Positions 17,974 through 26,048 are shown, numbered from the stretch's first letter. The stretch: 64,000 bases of DNA from Burkholderiales bacterium (GCA_016213265.1 JACRBA010000148.1:1-64000), one strand, 5' to 3'. The notes: generated from the sequence alone by a model not told the origin. A program made the numbers and translations.

Positions 17974-17988
17974 TTTGTCTAGGACAAA
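17974..17988. promoter_or_regulatory. Perfect palindrome TTTGTC-TAG-GACAAA (putative operator copy 2)
   Basis: A 15-base perfect inverted repeat (6-base arms, 3-base spacer) in the gap between the MerR-B12 regulator and the stress operon. It shares the TGTC-N3-GACA core with the repeat at 17913. Dimeric or tetrameric MerR proteins bind such dyads, so it is the best operator candidate. Confidence 0.55.
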
Positions 17989-18274
17989 CAATGTGCGCGA
18001 ACCGGGTTCTGCCCAGCCCATTGGCCACGACGCCCAAAGACCCTGACGCGGCACGGAACTTCGCCACCGGGGCAGACTCCATTGCGACAGAGGCCGGTGC
18101 CCTGGCGCCGCCTCCGGGCCGCTGGCGTCGTCGCCAGCCGCCGTCGGTTTTCGGCCGCGCAGCCTGCCAGCCCCGCTGGCTGTCCCCCGGGAGCGCCTCT
18201 CCTCCTCCCTCCCTCCCTCATTCGCTTTCGGGCGCTGCGCGGCCCTCTTCTCTGCCCCACGCGGGGGGCCGGCC
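17989..18274 (+). other. Long untranslated leader with two hairpins and a polypyrimidine tract
   Basis: I find no credible gene here; the 95-codon ORF at 17991 has no ribosome binding site and a composition like noncoding DNA. Two hairpins are visible: GCTGGCG-TCGT-CGCCAGC (18121-18138) and GCCAGC-CCC-GCTGGC (18166-18180). A run of C and T (18197-18219) follows, whose opposite strand has three GGG tracts. It may be a regulated leader or hold a small RNA. Confidence 0.4.
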
Positions 18275-19597
18275 ATGACGGCCGCCCGCCGCGTCGCGGT
18301 GATCGGCTCGGGCATCTCCGGGCTCTCGGCCGCCTGGCACCTGGCGCATGAGGCCCCGGGCACCGCCGTCACCCTCTTCGAGGCCGACCGCCGCCTGGGC
18401 GGCCACGCCCACACCGTGCCGCTCACGCTCGACGGCAGCACCCATGGCGTGGACACCGGCTTCCTGGTGTTCAACGAGCGCACCTACCCGGGCCTGATCG
18501 GCTGGTTCGAGCGCCTGGGCGTGCCGGCCGCGGGCTCGGACATGTCGTTCTCGGTGCAGTCGCCCGCCCACCGGCTCGAGTGGAGCGGCAGCGACCTGAA
18601 CGGCGTATTCGCCCAGCGCGCCCGCCTGCTGTCGCCCCGCTTCTGGGGCATGCTGGCCGACATCCTGCGCTTCAACCGCCAGGCCACCGACATCGCCCTG
18701 CGCGGGGACGACCGGGCGATGACGGCACAGAGCGTGGGCGACTTCCTCGCCGCCCACCGGTTCGGCCCGCTGTTCCGTGACGCCTACTTCCTGCCCATGA
18801 TCGGCAGCATCTGGTCCTGCCCCACGGCGCAGATGCTCGACTTTCCCGTGGGCACGCTGATCCGCTTCTGCCACAACCACGGCCTGCTGCAGGTGAACGA
18901 CCGGCCACGCTGGTTCACCGTGCAGGGTGGCTCGGCCACCTATGTGCAGCGGGCCGCCGCGGCCCTGGGCGATGTGCGCCTGGGCACGCCAGTGAAGGCG
19001 GTTAAGCGCCTGCCGCCCGGGCCGCTGGGCGGCCAGGTGGGTGTGTGGGTGGAAACCGCCACGGGCGGCGAGCGCTTCGACGCGGTGGTGCTCGCCACGC
19101 ACGCGCCGCAGGCGCTGGCCCTGCTGGCCGACGCCGCCGCGGACGAACGCGAGGTGCTGGGCGCCATCCAGACCCAACCCAACCGCGCGGTGTTGCACAC
19201 CGACGCGGCCCTGCTGCCGCGCGCCCGCCGCGCGTGGGCCGCCTGGAACTACGAGGCCGCGCCCGGCCCGCACCCCGATCGCGTGTGCCTGCACTACCTG
19301 ATCAACCGCCTGCAGCCGCTGCCCTGGCAGCGTCCGGTGATCGTGTCGCTCAACCCCGTGCGCGAGCCGGACCCGGCGCAGGTGCATGGCGAGTTCCAGT
19401 ACGCCCACCCCGTCTTCGATGCCGCCGCGATCCGCGCCCAGCAGCGGCTGCCGTCGCTGCAGGGCCGCGGCGGCGTGTGGTACTGCGGCGCGTGGACACG
19501 CTACGGCTTCCACGAGGATGGCTTCGTCTCGGGCCAGGCGGCCGCGCGCGACGTCGCCGTGCGCACCGCTGCCGGCGCGCTGGGGCGGGCGGCATGA
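18275..19597 (+). CDS. FAD-dependent amine-oxidase-like oxidoreductase
   Basis: A 440-residue flavoprotein with an N-terminal Rossmann FAD motif (VAVIGSGISGLSAAWHL, residues 7-23), the acidic ribose-binding residue in LFEADRRLGGHAHT, and a C-terminal FAD contact region YCGAWTRYGFHEDGFVSG. It belongs to the NAD(P)-binding amine oxidase family that sits with DUF1365 and cfa genes in many proteobacteria; a role in oxidising or desaturating membrane fatty acids has been proposed for such clusters. It is the first gene of the operon divergent from the B12-MerR regulator. The stop overlaps the DUF1365 start by ATGA. Confidence 0.88.
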   Translation: MTAARRVAVIGSGISGLSAAWHLAHEAPGTAVTLFEADRRLGGHAHTVPLTLDGSTHGVDTGFLVFNERTYPGLIGWFERLGVPAAGSDMSFSVQSPAHRLEWSGSDLNGVFAQRARLLSPRFWGMLADILRFNRQATDIALRGDDRAMTAQSVGDFLAAHRFGPLFRDAYFLPMIGSIWSCPTAQMLDFPVGTLIRFCHNHGLLQVNDRPRWFTVQGGSATYVQRAAAALGDVRLGTPVKAVKRLPPGPLGGQVGVWVETATGGERFDAVVLATHAPQALALLADAAADEREVLGAIQTQPNRAVLHTDAALLPRARRAWAAWNYEAAPGPHPDRVCLHYLINRLQPLPWQRPVIVSLNPVREPDPAQVHGEFQYAHPVFDAAAIRAQQRLPSLQGRGGVWYCGAWTRYGFHEDGFVSGQAAARDVAVRTAAGALGRAA

Positions 19598-20400
19598 TCG
19601 CCACCGACACACCGGCGGTGCCGCTGCTGGGCATCGGTGAAGTGCGCCACACCCGGCTGCGTCCGGTGCAGCACGCCTTTGCCTACCCCACCTGCTTCCT
19701 GTTGCTGCCGCTGCGCGCGTTGCGCGACCGGCCGGTCCCCGCACTGCACCGCAACCGCTGGTCGGCCTTCGGCTTCCACGACGCCGACCATGGCGACGGC
19801 CGGGCCGACTGCCTGGCCTGGTTCGAGGCGCTGCTGGCCGAAGCCGGCGTCACCGACGCCGACGGCGAGGTGTGGCTGCACACGCTGCCGCGGATGTGGG
19901 GGCACCGTTTCAAGCCGGTGAGCTTCTGGTACGCGCACCGCGCCGACGGCTCGCTCGCCGCGGTGGTGGCCGAGGTGAACAACACCTTCGGCGAACGCCA
20001 CTGCTACCTGCTGCAGGGGCCCACCTTGGGCTGGGGCCGCGAGATGCAGGCGACCAAGGTCTTCCACGTCTCGCCCTTCTGCCGGGCCAGTGGGCGCTAC
20101 CGCTTCCGCTTCCTGCGCACCGCCGCGGGCGGCCTGCCCAGCGACGCCGGCCGCACCGTGGTGCGCGTGGAGCATGACGACGCCGAGGGCCCCTTGCTGC
20201 TGACCAGCGTCAGCGGCCGCCTGCAGCCGCTGACGGCCGCCAGCCGCCGCGCCGTGCTGCGGCGCATGCCCTGGCACGCGCTCGGCGTGGTGCTGCGCAT
20301 CCACTGGCAGGCGCTGCGCCTGTGGTGGCGCGGCGTGCCCGTGTTCACCAAGCCGGCGCCGCCACCGCACGCCGTCACCCGCAGCGCGAGCGCCTCCTGA
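19594..20400 (+). CDS. DUF1365 family protein
   Basis: A 268-residue protein with the DUF1365 landmarks: RHTRLRPVQHAFAYP at the N-terminus, LPRMWGHRFKPVSFWY, VAEVNNTFGERHCYLL, and KVFHVSPFC. The function of the family is unknown, but it nearly always occurs between an FAD amine oxidase and a cyclopropane-fatty-acid-synthase-like methyltransferase, so a step in fatty acid modification is likely. ATG 19594 was chosen for the four-base overlap with the upstream gene; the ORF-track start at 19045 is a shadow extension. The C-terminus is Pro/Ala-rich. Confidence 0.9.
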   Translation: MIATDTPAVPLLGIGEVRHTRLRPVQHAFAYPTCFLLLPLRALRDRPVPALHRNRWSAFGFHDADHGDGRADCLAWFEALLAEAGVTDADGEVWLHTLPRMWGHRFKPVSFWYAHRADGSLAAVVAEVNNTFGERHCYLLQGPTLGWGREMQATKVFHVSPFCRASGRYRFRFLRTAAGGLPSDAGRTVVRVEHDDAEGPLLLTSVSGRLQPLTAASRRAVLRRMPWHALGVVLRIHWQALRLWWRGVPVFTKPAPPPHAVTRSASAS

Positions 20401-20441
20401 GGCGTCCGCCCCTTCCCTGTTCCGCCCGCCCCGATGCCCGC

Positions 20442-21602
20442 ATGAACACCGACACCACCCTGGACTCCCTGGCCGGCGCCGCCTCGGCGGCCGCCCCGTC
20501 GACCCGCCCGGCGCCCGCCGCCGCGCGCGCCGCCCTGGCGCTGCTGCAGCGGCTGGAGGTGGGCACCCTGCACCTGGAGCGGCCCGACGGCGCGGTGCAG
20601 GTGTGCGGCCGCGGCGATGCCCCGCACGCCACCCTGCGCGTGCACGACTGGCGGGCCTTCACCTGGACGCTGCAACGCGGCGACGTGGGCTTCGGCGAGG
20701 CCTACCTCGAAGGCGCCTGGACCACGCCGGACCTGCCGGCGCTGCTGCGCCTGCTCATCGCCAACCGCGAGGTGCTGGACCGCGCCGTCTACGGCACCTG
20801 GTGGGGCGCGCTGTGGCGCCGCCTGCGCCACGCCCTGCACCGCAACACGCGCGCGGGCAGCCGCCGCAACATCGCGGCCCACTACGACCTGGGCAATGCC
20901 TTCTACCGCCTGTGGCTCGACGAGACGCTGAACTACTCCAGCGCCTGGTTCAACGGGCGCACCGACCAGCCGCTGGCCGAGGCCCAGCGCGCCAAGATGC
21001 GCCGCGCGCTGACCGAGTGCGGCGCGCGCCCGGGCCAGCGCGTGCTCGAGGTGGGTTGCGGCTGGGGCGCGGTGGCCCGGCTGGCCGCGCAAGGCCTGCC
21101 GGCCGACCTGCGGCTGCAGGACTACCGCGACATTCCCGAGCGGGACTTCGACGGCATCGTCTCCATCGAGATGTTCGAGGCCGTCGGCCGCGAGTACTGG
21201 CCTGGCTACTTCCGCAGCCTGCATGACCGGCTCAAGCCCGGCGGGCGCGCGTGCATCCAGACCATCACCATCCGCGACGACCTGTTCGAGCGCTACCTGC
21301 GCGGCACCGACTTCATCCAGCAGTACGTGTTCCCGGGCGGGTTGCTGCCCAGCCCCACGGCCTTCCGCGAGGCGGCGGCGGCGGCCGGCTTCCGTGTGGT
21401 CAACGAGCTGCACTTCGGCACCGACTACGCGGAGACCCTGCGCCGCTGGCGCCGCGATTTCCTCGCCCGCGAAGCCGCCGTGCGCGCCCAGGGCTTCGAC
21501 GAGCGCTTCCTGCGGCTGTGGGACTTCTACCTCGCCTACTGCGAGGCCGCGTTCGACACCGGCAACACCGGCGTCGTGCAGTTCACCCTGCAGCGGGCCT
21601 GA
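20442..21602 (+). CDS. Cyclopropane-fatty-acid-synthase-like SAM methyltransferase with internal deletion
   Basis: A 386-residue member of the Cfa family, which methylates double bonds of membrane phospholipid acyl chains using SAM. Present are HYDLGNAFYRLWLDETLNYSSAWF, motif I LEVGCGWG, LQDYRDIPERDFDGIVSIEMFEAVG, and GGRACIQTITI. Between motif I and LQDYRD there are only about 12 residues; E. coli Cfa has about 37, including the VGVTIS segment that holds the SAM ribose. So about 25 residues of the Rossmann fold are missing in frame. The protein may be inactive, or the deletion may be a sequence error. In Rhodobacter a similar cfa gene heads a singlet-oxygen-induced operon with the same neighbours as here. 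Confidence 0.88.
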   Translation: MNTDTTLDSLAGAASAAAPSTRPAPAAARAALALLQRLEVGTLHLERPDGAVQVCGRGDAPHATLRVHDWRAFTWTLQRGDVGFGEAYLEGAWTTPDLPALLRLLIANREVLDRAVYGTWWGALWRRLRHALHRNTRAGSRRNIAAHYDLGNAFYRLWLDETLNYSSAWFNGRTDQPLAEAQRAKMRRALTECGARPGQRVLEVGCGWGAVARLAAQGLPADLRLQDYRDIPERDFDGIVSIEMFEAVGREYWPGYFRSLHDRLKPGGRACIQTITIRDDLFERYLRGTDFIQQYVFPGGLLPSPTAFREAAAAAGFRVVNELHFGTDYAETLRRWRRDFLAREAAVRAQGFDERFLRLWDFYLAYCEAAFDTGNTGVVQFTLQRA

Positions 21603-21614
21603 GGCCAGCCCGCC

Positions 21615-22682
21615 ATGCGCCGCCGTGCCGTGCTGACCCTGCCGCTGAGGCTGCCGCTGCTGCTCGGCGCGGGCGTGCCCTCGGCGCTCGCCAACGCGGT
21701 GCCGCCGGTGCCGGAGGAGCTGCGCGAGGAGTGGCCCGGCGCGCTGCCCTCGCAGCCCCAGGGGCACACGCGCATGCGCGTGTTCGGCCTGTCCATCTAC
21801 GACATCGCGCTGTGGGCCCCGCGGCCCGTGGACGAACCCCGTGGCCTGCCCAGCCAGCCGCTGGCGCTGGCGATCACCTACCTGCGCGCGCTGGACGGCC
21901 AGCGCATCGCCGAGCGTTCCCTGGCCGAGATGCGCCGCGGCGGCCCGGTGGACGACGCCACCGCGGCGCAATGGCTGCGCACCATGCAGCAGCTGTTTCC
22001 CGACGTGGCCGAGGGCGACCGCCTCACCGGCGTGCTGCACCCCGGACGCGGCGCGCGCTTCCACCTCAACGGCCGGCTGCGCGGCGACTGGCCCGACCCG
22101 GTCGCCGCGGCCCGCTTCTTCGGCATCTGGCTCGCCCCCTGGACCTCGGAGCCCGGGCTGCGCCGCGCGCTGCTGGGCAGCGGGCGAGGCCCGCCGCCGC
22201 CACCGCCGCCGGGCCGCTGGCGGGCGTGCGGCCCGGCGTGGCCTATGGCCTGCTGGGCGGGCCGCTGGCCTTCGTGGCGCTGCCGCTGTACGTGCACCTG
22301 CCCGCCCACTACGCCGGGCGATTCGGCATGGAGCTGGCCACGCTCGGGGCCTTGCTGCTGGGCGTGCGCGCCCTCGATGCGGTGCTCGACCCGTGGATCG
22401 GCGCCTGGGCCGACCGGGCGCTGCGGGCGGGCCGCGCCGTGCGCCTGGGCGCCGCGGCGGCGGGCGCCGCCGTGCTCGCCCTCGGCTTCCAGGCGCTGTT
22501 CTTCCCACCGGCTTCGATGGCGGCCGGCCCGGCCCTGCTGGCCTGGGCCGCCGCCACGCTCACCCTCGCCTGCCTCGCCTACAGCGGCCTGGGCGTGCTG
22601 CACCAGGCCTGGGGCGCCTCGCTGGGCGGCGACGCGCCGGCACGTGCCCGGGTGGTGGCCTGGCGCGAAGGCGCGGCGCTGA
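21615..22682 (+). CDS. Chalcone-isomerase-like exported protein, probable stop-loss extension
   Basis: The first ~190 residues form a chalcone-isomerase-like domain with a signal peptide (LTLPLRLPLLLGAGVPSALA) and the motifs MRVFGLSIYDIALWAP and FFGIWLAPWTSEPGLRRALLG. Family members end about here. In this sequence the frame continues for another 165 residues of Pro/Arg/Trp-rich nonsense that is only the shadow of the following transporter gene. Codon 191 is CGA at 22185; a T in its first position would make TGA exactly where the family ends. So the natural gene is most likely 21615-22187 and has lost its stop by one base change, real or artefactual. The domain is probably periplasmic and non-catalytic. 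Confidence 0.75.
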   Translation: MRRRAVLTLPLRLPLLLGAGVPSALANAVPPVPEELREEWPGALPSQPQGHTRMRVFGLSIYDIALWAPRPVDEPRGLPSQPLALAITYLRALDGQRIAERSLAEMRRGGPVDDATAAQWLRTMQQLFPDVAEGDRLTGVLHPGRGARFHLNGRLRGDWPDPVAAARFFGIWLAPWTSEPGLRRALLGSGRGPPPPPPPGRWRACGPAWPMACWAGRWPSWRCRCTCTCPPTTPGDSAWSWPRSGPCCWACAPSMRCSTRGSAPGPTGRCGRAAPCAWAPRRRAPPCSPSASRRCSSHRLRWRPARPCWPGPPPRSPSPASPTAAWACCTRPGAPRWAATRRHVPGWWPGAKARR

Positions 22683-23479
22683 CCGGTGTGGTCGCCGCCA
22701 GCGTGCTGCCCGGCCTGGCCGGCATGGACACCACCCGCACGGTGCTGGTGGCCGCGCTCGCCGTGGCGGTGGCGGCGCTGGCGCTGGCGCCCGCACCCAC
22801 CCACGCGGGGGCCGGCTCGCCCGGCCTGTCGGTGCGCACGCTCGTGGGCCCGTGGCATGACCCGCGCTTTCGGGCGCTGATGGCCGTGTACCTGCTCAAC
22901 GGCGTGGCGGGCGCCATCCCGGCCACCCTGGTGCTGTTCTACATCCGCGACCGCCTGCAGTGGCCGGCCGGCGAGCCCTGGCTGCTGGGCCTGTATTTCA
23001 TCGCGGCGGCGGTCTCGCTGCCGCTGTGGGTGCGCGCCGTGCGGCGGGCCGGGCTGGCGGCGTGCTGGGTGGCCGGCATGGGGCTGTCCATCGTGGCCTT
23101 CGTCGGCGCGGCGGCGCTGGGCCCGGGCGACGGCGCGGCCTTCGCGGTGGTGTGCGCCGCCAGCGGCCTCGCGCTGGGCGCGGACCTGTGCGTGCCGCCC
23201 GCGCTGCTGGCCGGCGTGCTGCGCGGCCCGGGGGCGGCCGCCGGCCAGCCGGGCATCGCCTTCGGCTGGTGGCAGGCCGCCACCAAGCTCAACCTGGCGC
23301 TGGCCGCGGGCCTGGCGCTGCCGCTGCTGCAGGCGCTGGGCTACACGCCGGGCACCACGGACCCGGACGACACCACCGCCCTGGCGCTGGTGTACGCGCT
23401 GCTGCCCTGCGCCCTGAAGGCCCTGGCGCTGCTGACGCTGTGGCGCACCCGACTTCACCGATGGGAGACCCCCGCATGA
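22226..23479 (+). CDS. GPH/MFS_2-type transporter
   Basis: A 417-residue polytopic inner-membrane protein, about 12 helices, of the glycoside-pentoside-hexuronide:cation symporter/MFS_2 group. The first helix is VAYGLLGGPLAFVALPLYVH, and DAVLDPWIGAWADR is the typical cytoplasmic loop signature (D-x-x-x-D/G-x-x-x-D-R). GTG 22226 is the only in-frame start before helix 1 and has no visible Shine-Dalgarno; translation may depend on the overlapping upstream frame. Homologous transporters of this operon are linked to the singlet-oxygen response in Rhodobacter, with unknown substrate. The stop overlaps the next gene by ATGA. Confidence 0.82.
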   Translation: MRPGVAYGLLGGPLAFVALPLYVHLPAHYAGRFGMELATLGALLLGVRALDAVLDPWIGAWADRALRAGRAVRLGAAAAGAAVLALGFQALFFPPASMAAGPALLAWAAATLTLACLAYSGLGVLHQAWGASLGGDAPARARVVAWREGAALTGVVAASVLPGLAGMDTTRTVLVAALAVAVAALALAPAPTHAGAGSPGLSVRTLVGPWHDPRFRALMAVYLLNGVAGAIPATLVLFYIRDRLQWPAGEPWLLGLYFIAAAVSLPLWVRAVRRAGLAACWVAGMGLSIVAFVGAAALGPGDGAAFAVVCAASGLALGADLCVPPALLAGVLRGPGAAAGQPGIAFGWWQAATKLNLALAAGLALPLLQALGYTPGTTDPDDTTALALVYALLPCALKALALLTLWRTRLHRWETPA

Positions 23480-24051
23480 CCCCCACCCCACCGGCCGCGG
23501 CGACGCGGCGACACGTGCTGCGCACCGCCGGCGCCCTCGCCGCCGCGGGCGCCCTGCCGCTCGGCCTGGCCGGCTGCGCCACGCCAGTGCCCGACGACTA
23601 CCGCGCCGAGCGGCCCGTGCTCGACCTGAAGCGCTACTTCGACGGGCCCCTCACGGCGCACGGCCTGGTCACCGACCGCGGCGGCCGTGTGACGCGCCGC
23701 TTCCGCGTGGCCCTGGTCGGCCGCTGGCAGGGCGACGAGGGCGTGCTGGAGGAGGACTTCGTCTACAGCGACGGCGAAACCCAGCGCCGCGTCTGGCGCA
23801 TCACCGCGCACGGCGACGGCCGCTATACCGGCCGTGCCGACGACGTGGTGGGCACGGCCGAGGGCGTGGCGCGCGGCAACGCGCTGAACTGGCGCTACAC
23901 GCTGGCGTTGGCGGTGGACGGGCGCACCTGGCACATCGACTTCGACGACTGGATGTTCCTCATGGACGAACGCGTGATGATCAACCGCGCACGCATGAGC
24001 AAGTTCGGCATCACGGTCGGCGAGGTGCTGCTGTCCTTCCACAAGCCTTGA
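23476..24051 (+). CDS. DUF3833 family lipoprotein
   Basis: A 191-residue lipoprotein. The signal runs from MTPTPPAAATRRHVLRTAG to a lipobox LAGC, so it would be anchored to a membrane facing the periplasm. The mature part contains the DUF3833 pattern LDLKRYFDGPLTAHG, VEEDF-like LEEDFVYSDGETQRRVWRI, and FDDWMFLMDERVMINRARMSKFG. The function of the family is unknown; it accompanies cfa and SDR genes in light/singlet-oxygen clusters. An alternative in-frame ATG lies at 23461, but ATG 23476 gives the four-base overlap with the transporter gene. Confidence 0.9.
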   Translation: MTPTPPAAATRRHVLRTAGALAAAGALPLGLAGCATPVPDDYRAERPVLDLKRYFDGPLTAHGLVTDRGGRVTRRFRVALVGRWQGDEGVLEEDFVYSDGETQRRVWRITAHGDGRYTGRADDVVGTAEGVARGNALNWRYTLALAVDGRTWHIDFDDWMFLMDERVMINRARMSKFGITVGEVLLSFHKP

Positions 24052-24070
24052 ACCCTGCCCCCCGCTGCGC

Positions 24071-24856
24071 ATGCCCGCCAACCTCCCCCTGACCGACTGG
24101 ACCGGCCGCGTGGCCTGGCTCGTGGGTGCGTCCACCGGCATCGGTCGGGCGCTTGCCCATGCCCTGCATCGCCGCGGCGCCACCGTCATCGTCTCGGCCC
24201 GCGGCGTGGCCGCCCTGCAGGCCTTTGCAGACGGCCACCCCGGGGCCCACGCCCTGCCGCTGGACGTGACCGATGCGGCCGCCGTGCAGGCCGCCGCCGA
24301 GGCCCTGCAGCAGCGGCATGGCCACATCGACTTCGTGCTGTTCGGCGCCGCGATGTACCAGCCCATGCGCGCCGACCGCTTCGACCTGGAGGTGGCGGTG
24401 CGCCACCAGCGCGTGAACGTGGAGGGTGCGTTGAATCTGGTGGCGGCCGTGCTGCCCATGCTGCGGGCGCAAGGCGCCGCGGGCCAGCCAGCCCACCTGG
24501 CACTGGTGGCCAGCGTGGCGGGCTACCGCGCGCTGCCGCTGGCCCTGGCCTACGGGCCCACCAAGGCGGCGCTGATCCACCTGGCCCAGTCGCTGCACCT
24601 GGACCTGTGCGACAGCGGCGTGGGCGTGTCGGTGGTGAACCCCGGCTTCGTGCGCACGCCGCTGACCGCGGGCAACGACTTCCGCATGCCGGCCCTGCTC
24701 GAGCCCGACGAGGCCGCCGAGGCCATGCTGCGCGGCTGGGCGCGCGGCGATTTCGAGATCCATTTCCCGCGCCGATTCACCTGGCTGCTCAAGGCCCTGC
24801 GCTGGCTGCCCACCGGCGCCTACGAGCAGCTCGTGCGGCGCGCCACCGGACAGTGA
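24071..24856 (+). CDS. Short-chain dehydrogenase/reductase
   Basis: A 261-residue NAD(P)-dependent oxidoreductase with the classical SDR features: cofactor-binding GASTGIGRA (about 19-27), catalytic Ser in ALVASVAGY and the YxxxK pair as YGPTK (near 161-165), then NPGFVRTPLT. The substrate is unknown. Its place after the DUF3833 lipoprotein gene repeats the gene order of the Rhodobacter singlet-oxygen operon as I recall it (SDR at the distal end), so a lipid-derived substrate is plausible. It starts 19 bases after the upstream stop. Confidence 0.9.
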   Translation: MPANLPLTDWTGRVAWLVGASTGIGRALAHALHRRGATVIVSARGVAALQAFADGHPGAHALPLDVTDAAAVQAAAEALQQRHGHIDFVLFGAAMYQPMRADRFDLEVAVRHQRVNVEGALNLVAAVLPMLRAQGAAGQPAHLALVASVAGYRALPLALAYGPTKAALIHLAQSLHLDLCDSGVGVSVVNPGFVRTPLTAGNDFRMPALLEPDEAAEAMLRGWARGDFEIHFPRRFTWLLKALRWLPTGAYEQLVRRATGQ

Positions 24857-24870
24857 GGGAGCCCCCCACC

Positions 24871-25329
24871 ATGTCGACCCCGCCCACCGCTGCGCCGCCC
24901 CTGGAACCCCACGTGGCCCGGCTGGTGCAGTTCTACGAACAGCTCGCGCCCGCCGACCTGGCCCGGCTGGACACCGTGTATGCCCCGCAGGCGTGGTTCA
25001 AGGACCCGTTCAACGAGGTCAGCGGCGTGGCGGCCATCCGCGCCATCTTCGAGCACATGTTCCACGGCCTGGAGCAGCCGCGTTTTGCCGTGCGCCAGGT
25101 GGTGGGCGGCGGCGCGGACTGCGCGCTCACCTGGCGCTTCCACTTTGGCCTGCGCGGCCGCACGATGCACATCGACGGCGCCAGCGTGCTGCACTTCGAC
25201 GCCAGCGGCCGCGTGGACCGCCACCGCGATTACTGGGACGCGGCCGAGGAGCTGTACGCCAAGCTGCCCGTGCTGGGGGTGCTGATGCGCGCGCTGCAGC
25301 GGCGGCTGGCCACGCCGCAGCGCGGCTGA
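24871..25329 (+). CDS. SnoaL/NTF2-like protein
   Basis: A 152-residue protein with the cone-shaped NTF2/SnoaL fold pattern: N-terminal helix ARLVQFYEQLAPADLARLDTVYAP, then WFKDPFNEVSG, FEHMFHGLEQPRF, and a final strand region VLHFDASGRVDRHRDYWDAAEELY. Members are small-molecule isomerases, cyclases or non-catalytic binders. The ribosome site GTGAGGGAG precedes ATG 24871. It is the last gene of the operon and probably co-transcribed with the SDR gene 14 bases upstream. Confidence 0.88.
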   Translation: MSTPPTAAPPLEPHVARLVQFYEQLAPADLARLDTVYAPQAWFKDPFNEVSGVAAIRAIFEHMFHGLEQPRFAVRQVVGGGADCALTWRFHFGLRGRTMHIDGASVLHFDASGRVDRHRDYWDAAEELYAKLPVLGVLMRALQRRLATPQRG

Positions 25330-25343
25330 GCGCCCGGCACCGC

Positions 25344-26048
25344 TCAGCCCGCCAGCAGGCGGTCGGCCAGCTCCACCAGGCTGCCCACCACGCAGGTGCC
25401 CGCGGTGCCCTGCGCCGGCGGCTGGGCATGGGGGTGGCGGATCCACGCGGTGTGGCAGCCGGCGGCCCGCGCGCCCTGCACGTCCAGCAGCCAGTCGTCA
25501 CCCACGTGCAGCAGCTCGTGCGGCGCCACGCCCAGGCGACGCATCGCCTCCTGGAAGATGCGCACGTCGGGCTTGCCGATGCCGAACTCGCGGGCGGACA
25601 CGGTGCCGCGGAAATGCCGGCCGAAGGGCTGGCGCGAGAGATCGGCGTTGCCGTTGGTCAGCGCCAGCAGGGGCCAGCGTGCGGCCAGCCGCGCCAGCGC
25701 CTCGGGCACGCCCGGGTAGGGCTGCAGCATGTTGCGCGCCTCGAAGAAGGCGGCGAAGGCCGCATCGGCCATCAGCGGGTCGTGGCCGCAGCGCTGCAGC
25801 GCGATGCCGATGCTCACATGACGGATGCGGGTGAAGTCGTGCGCCCAGTCGGGGTGGTCGCGCGCCACGTCGTCGCGCAGCAGGCGCAGCGCCTCGGTGT
25901 CGAAGCGCTCGGCCACGGCCGGTGCGTGGCGGGCCAGCCAGGCGTGCAGCGCGGCCTCGGCCTGCTCGATCACCGGCGCGATGGGCCAGAGCGTGTCGTC
26001 CAGGTCGAGCGTGATCGCGCGCAGGCCCGCCGGCAGCGGCGCGCTCAC
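25344..26048 (-). CDS. HAD family hydrolase
   Basis: A 234-residue haloacid-dehalogenase-type phosphatase. Motif I is ITLDLDDTLW (nucleophile Asp near 15, acid/base Asp two residues later), motif II LLALTNGN, motif III Lys in GIGKPDVRIF, and motif IV HVGDDWLLDV. A helical cap lies between motifs I and II. The substrate is unknown; phosphoglycolate-like or FMN phosphatases are similar. Translation starts at GTG 26048, overlapping the corA stop by four bases, so it is coupled to the magnesium transporter. Confidence 0.88.
   Translation of the reverse strand: MSAPLPAGLRAITLDLDDTLWPIAPVIEQAEAALHAWLARHAPAVAERFDTEALRLLRDDVARDHPDWAHDFTRIRHVSIGIALQRCGHDPLMADAAFAAFFEARNMLQPYPGVPEALARLAARWPLLALTNGNADLSRQPFGRHFRGTVSAREFGIGKPDVRIFQEAMRRLGVAPHELLHVGDDWLLDVQGARAAGCHTAWIRHPHAQPPAQGTAGTCVVGSLVELADRLLAG

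Noticed and set aside
17991-18278. 95-codon ORF in the leader of the B12-regulated operon
   Set aside because: No ribosome site, Pro/Ser-rich, overlaps the start of the FAD oxidase gene in another frame.
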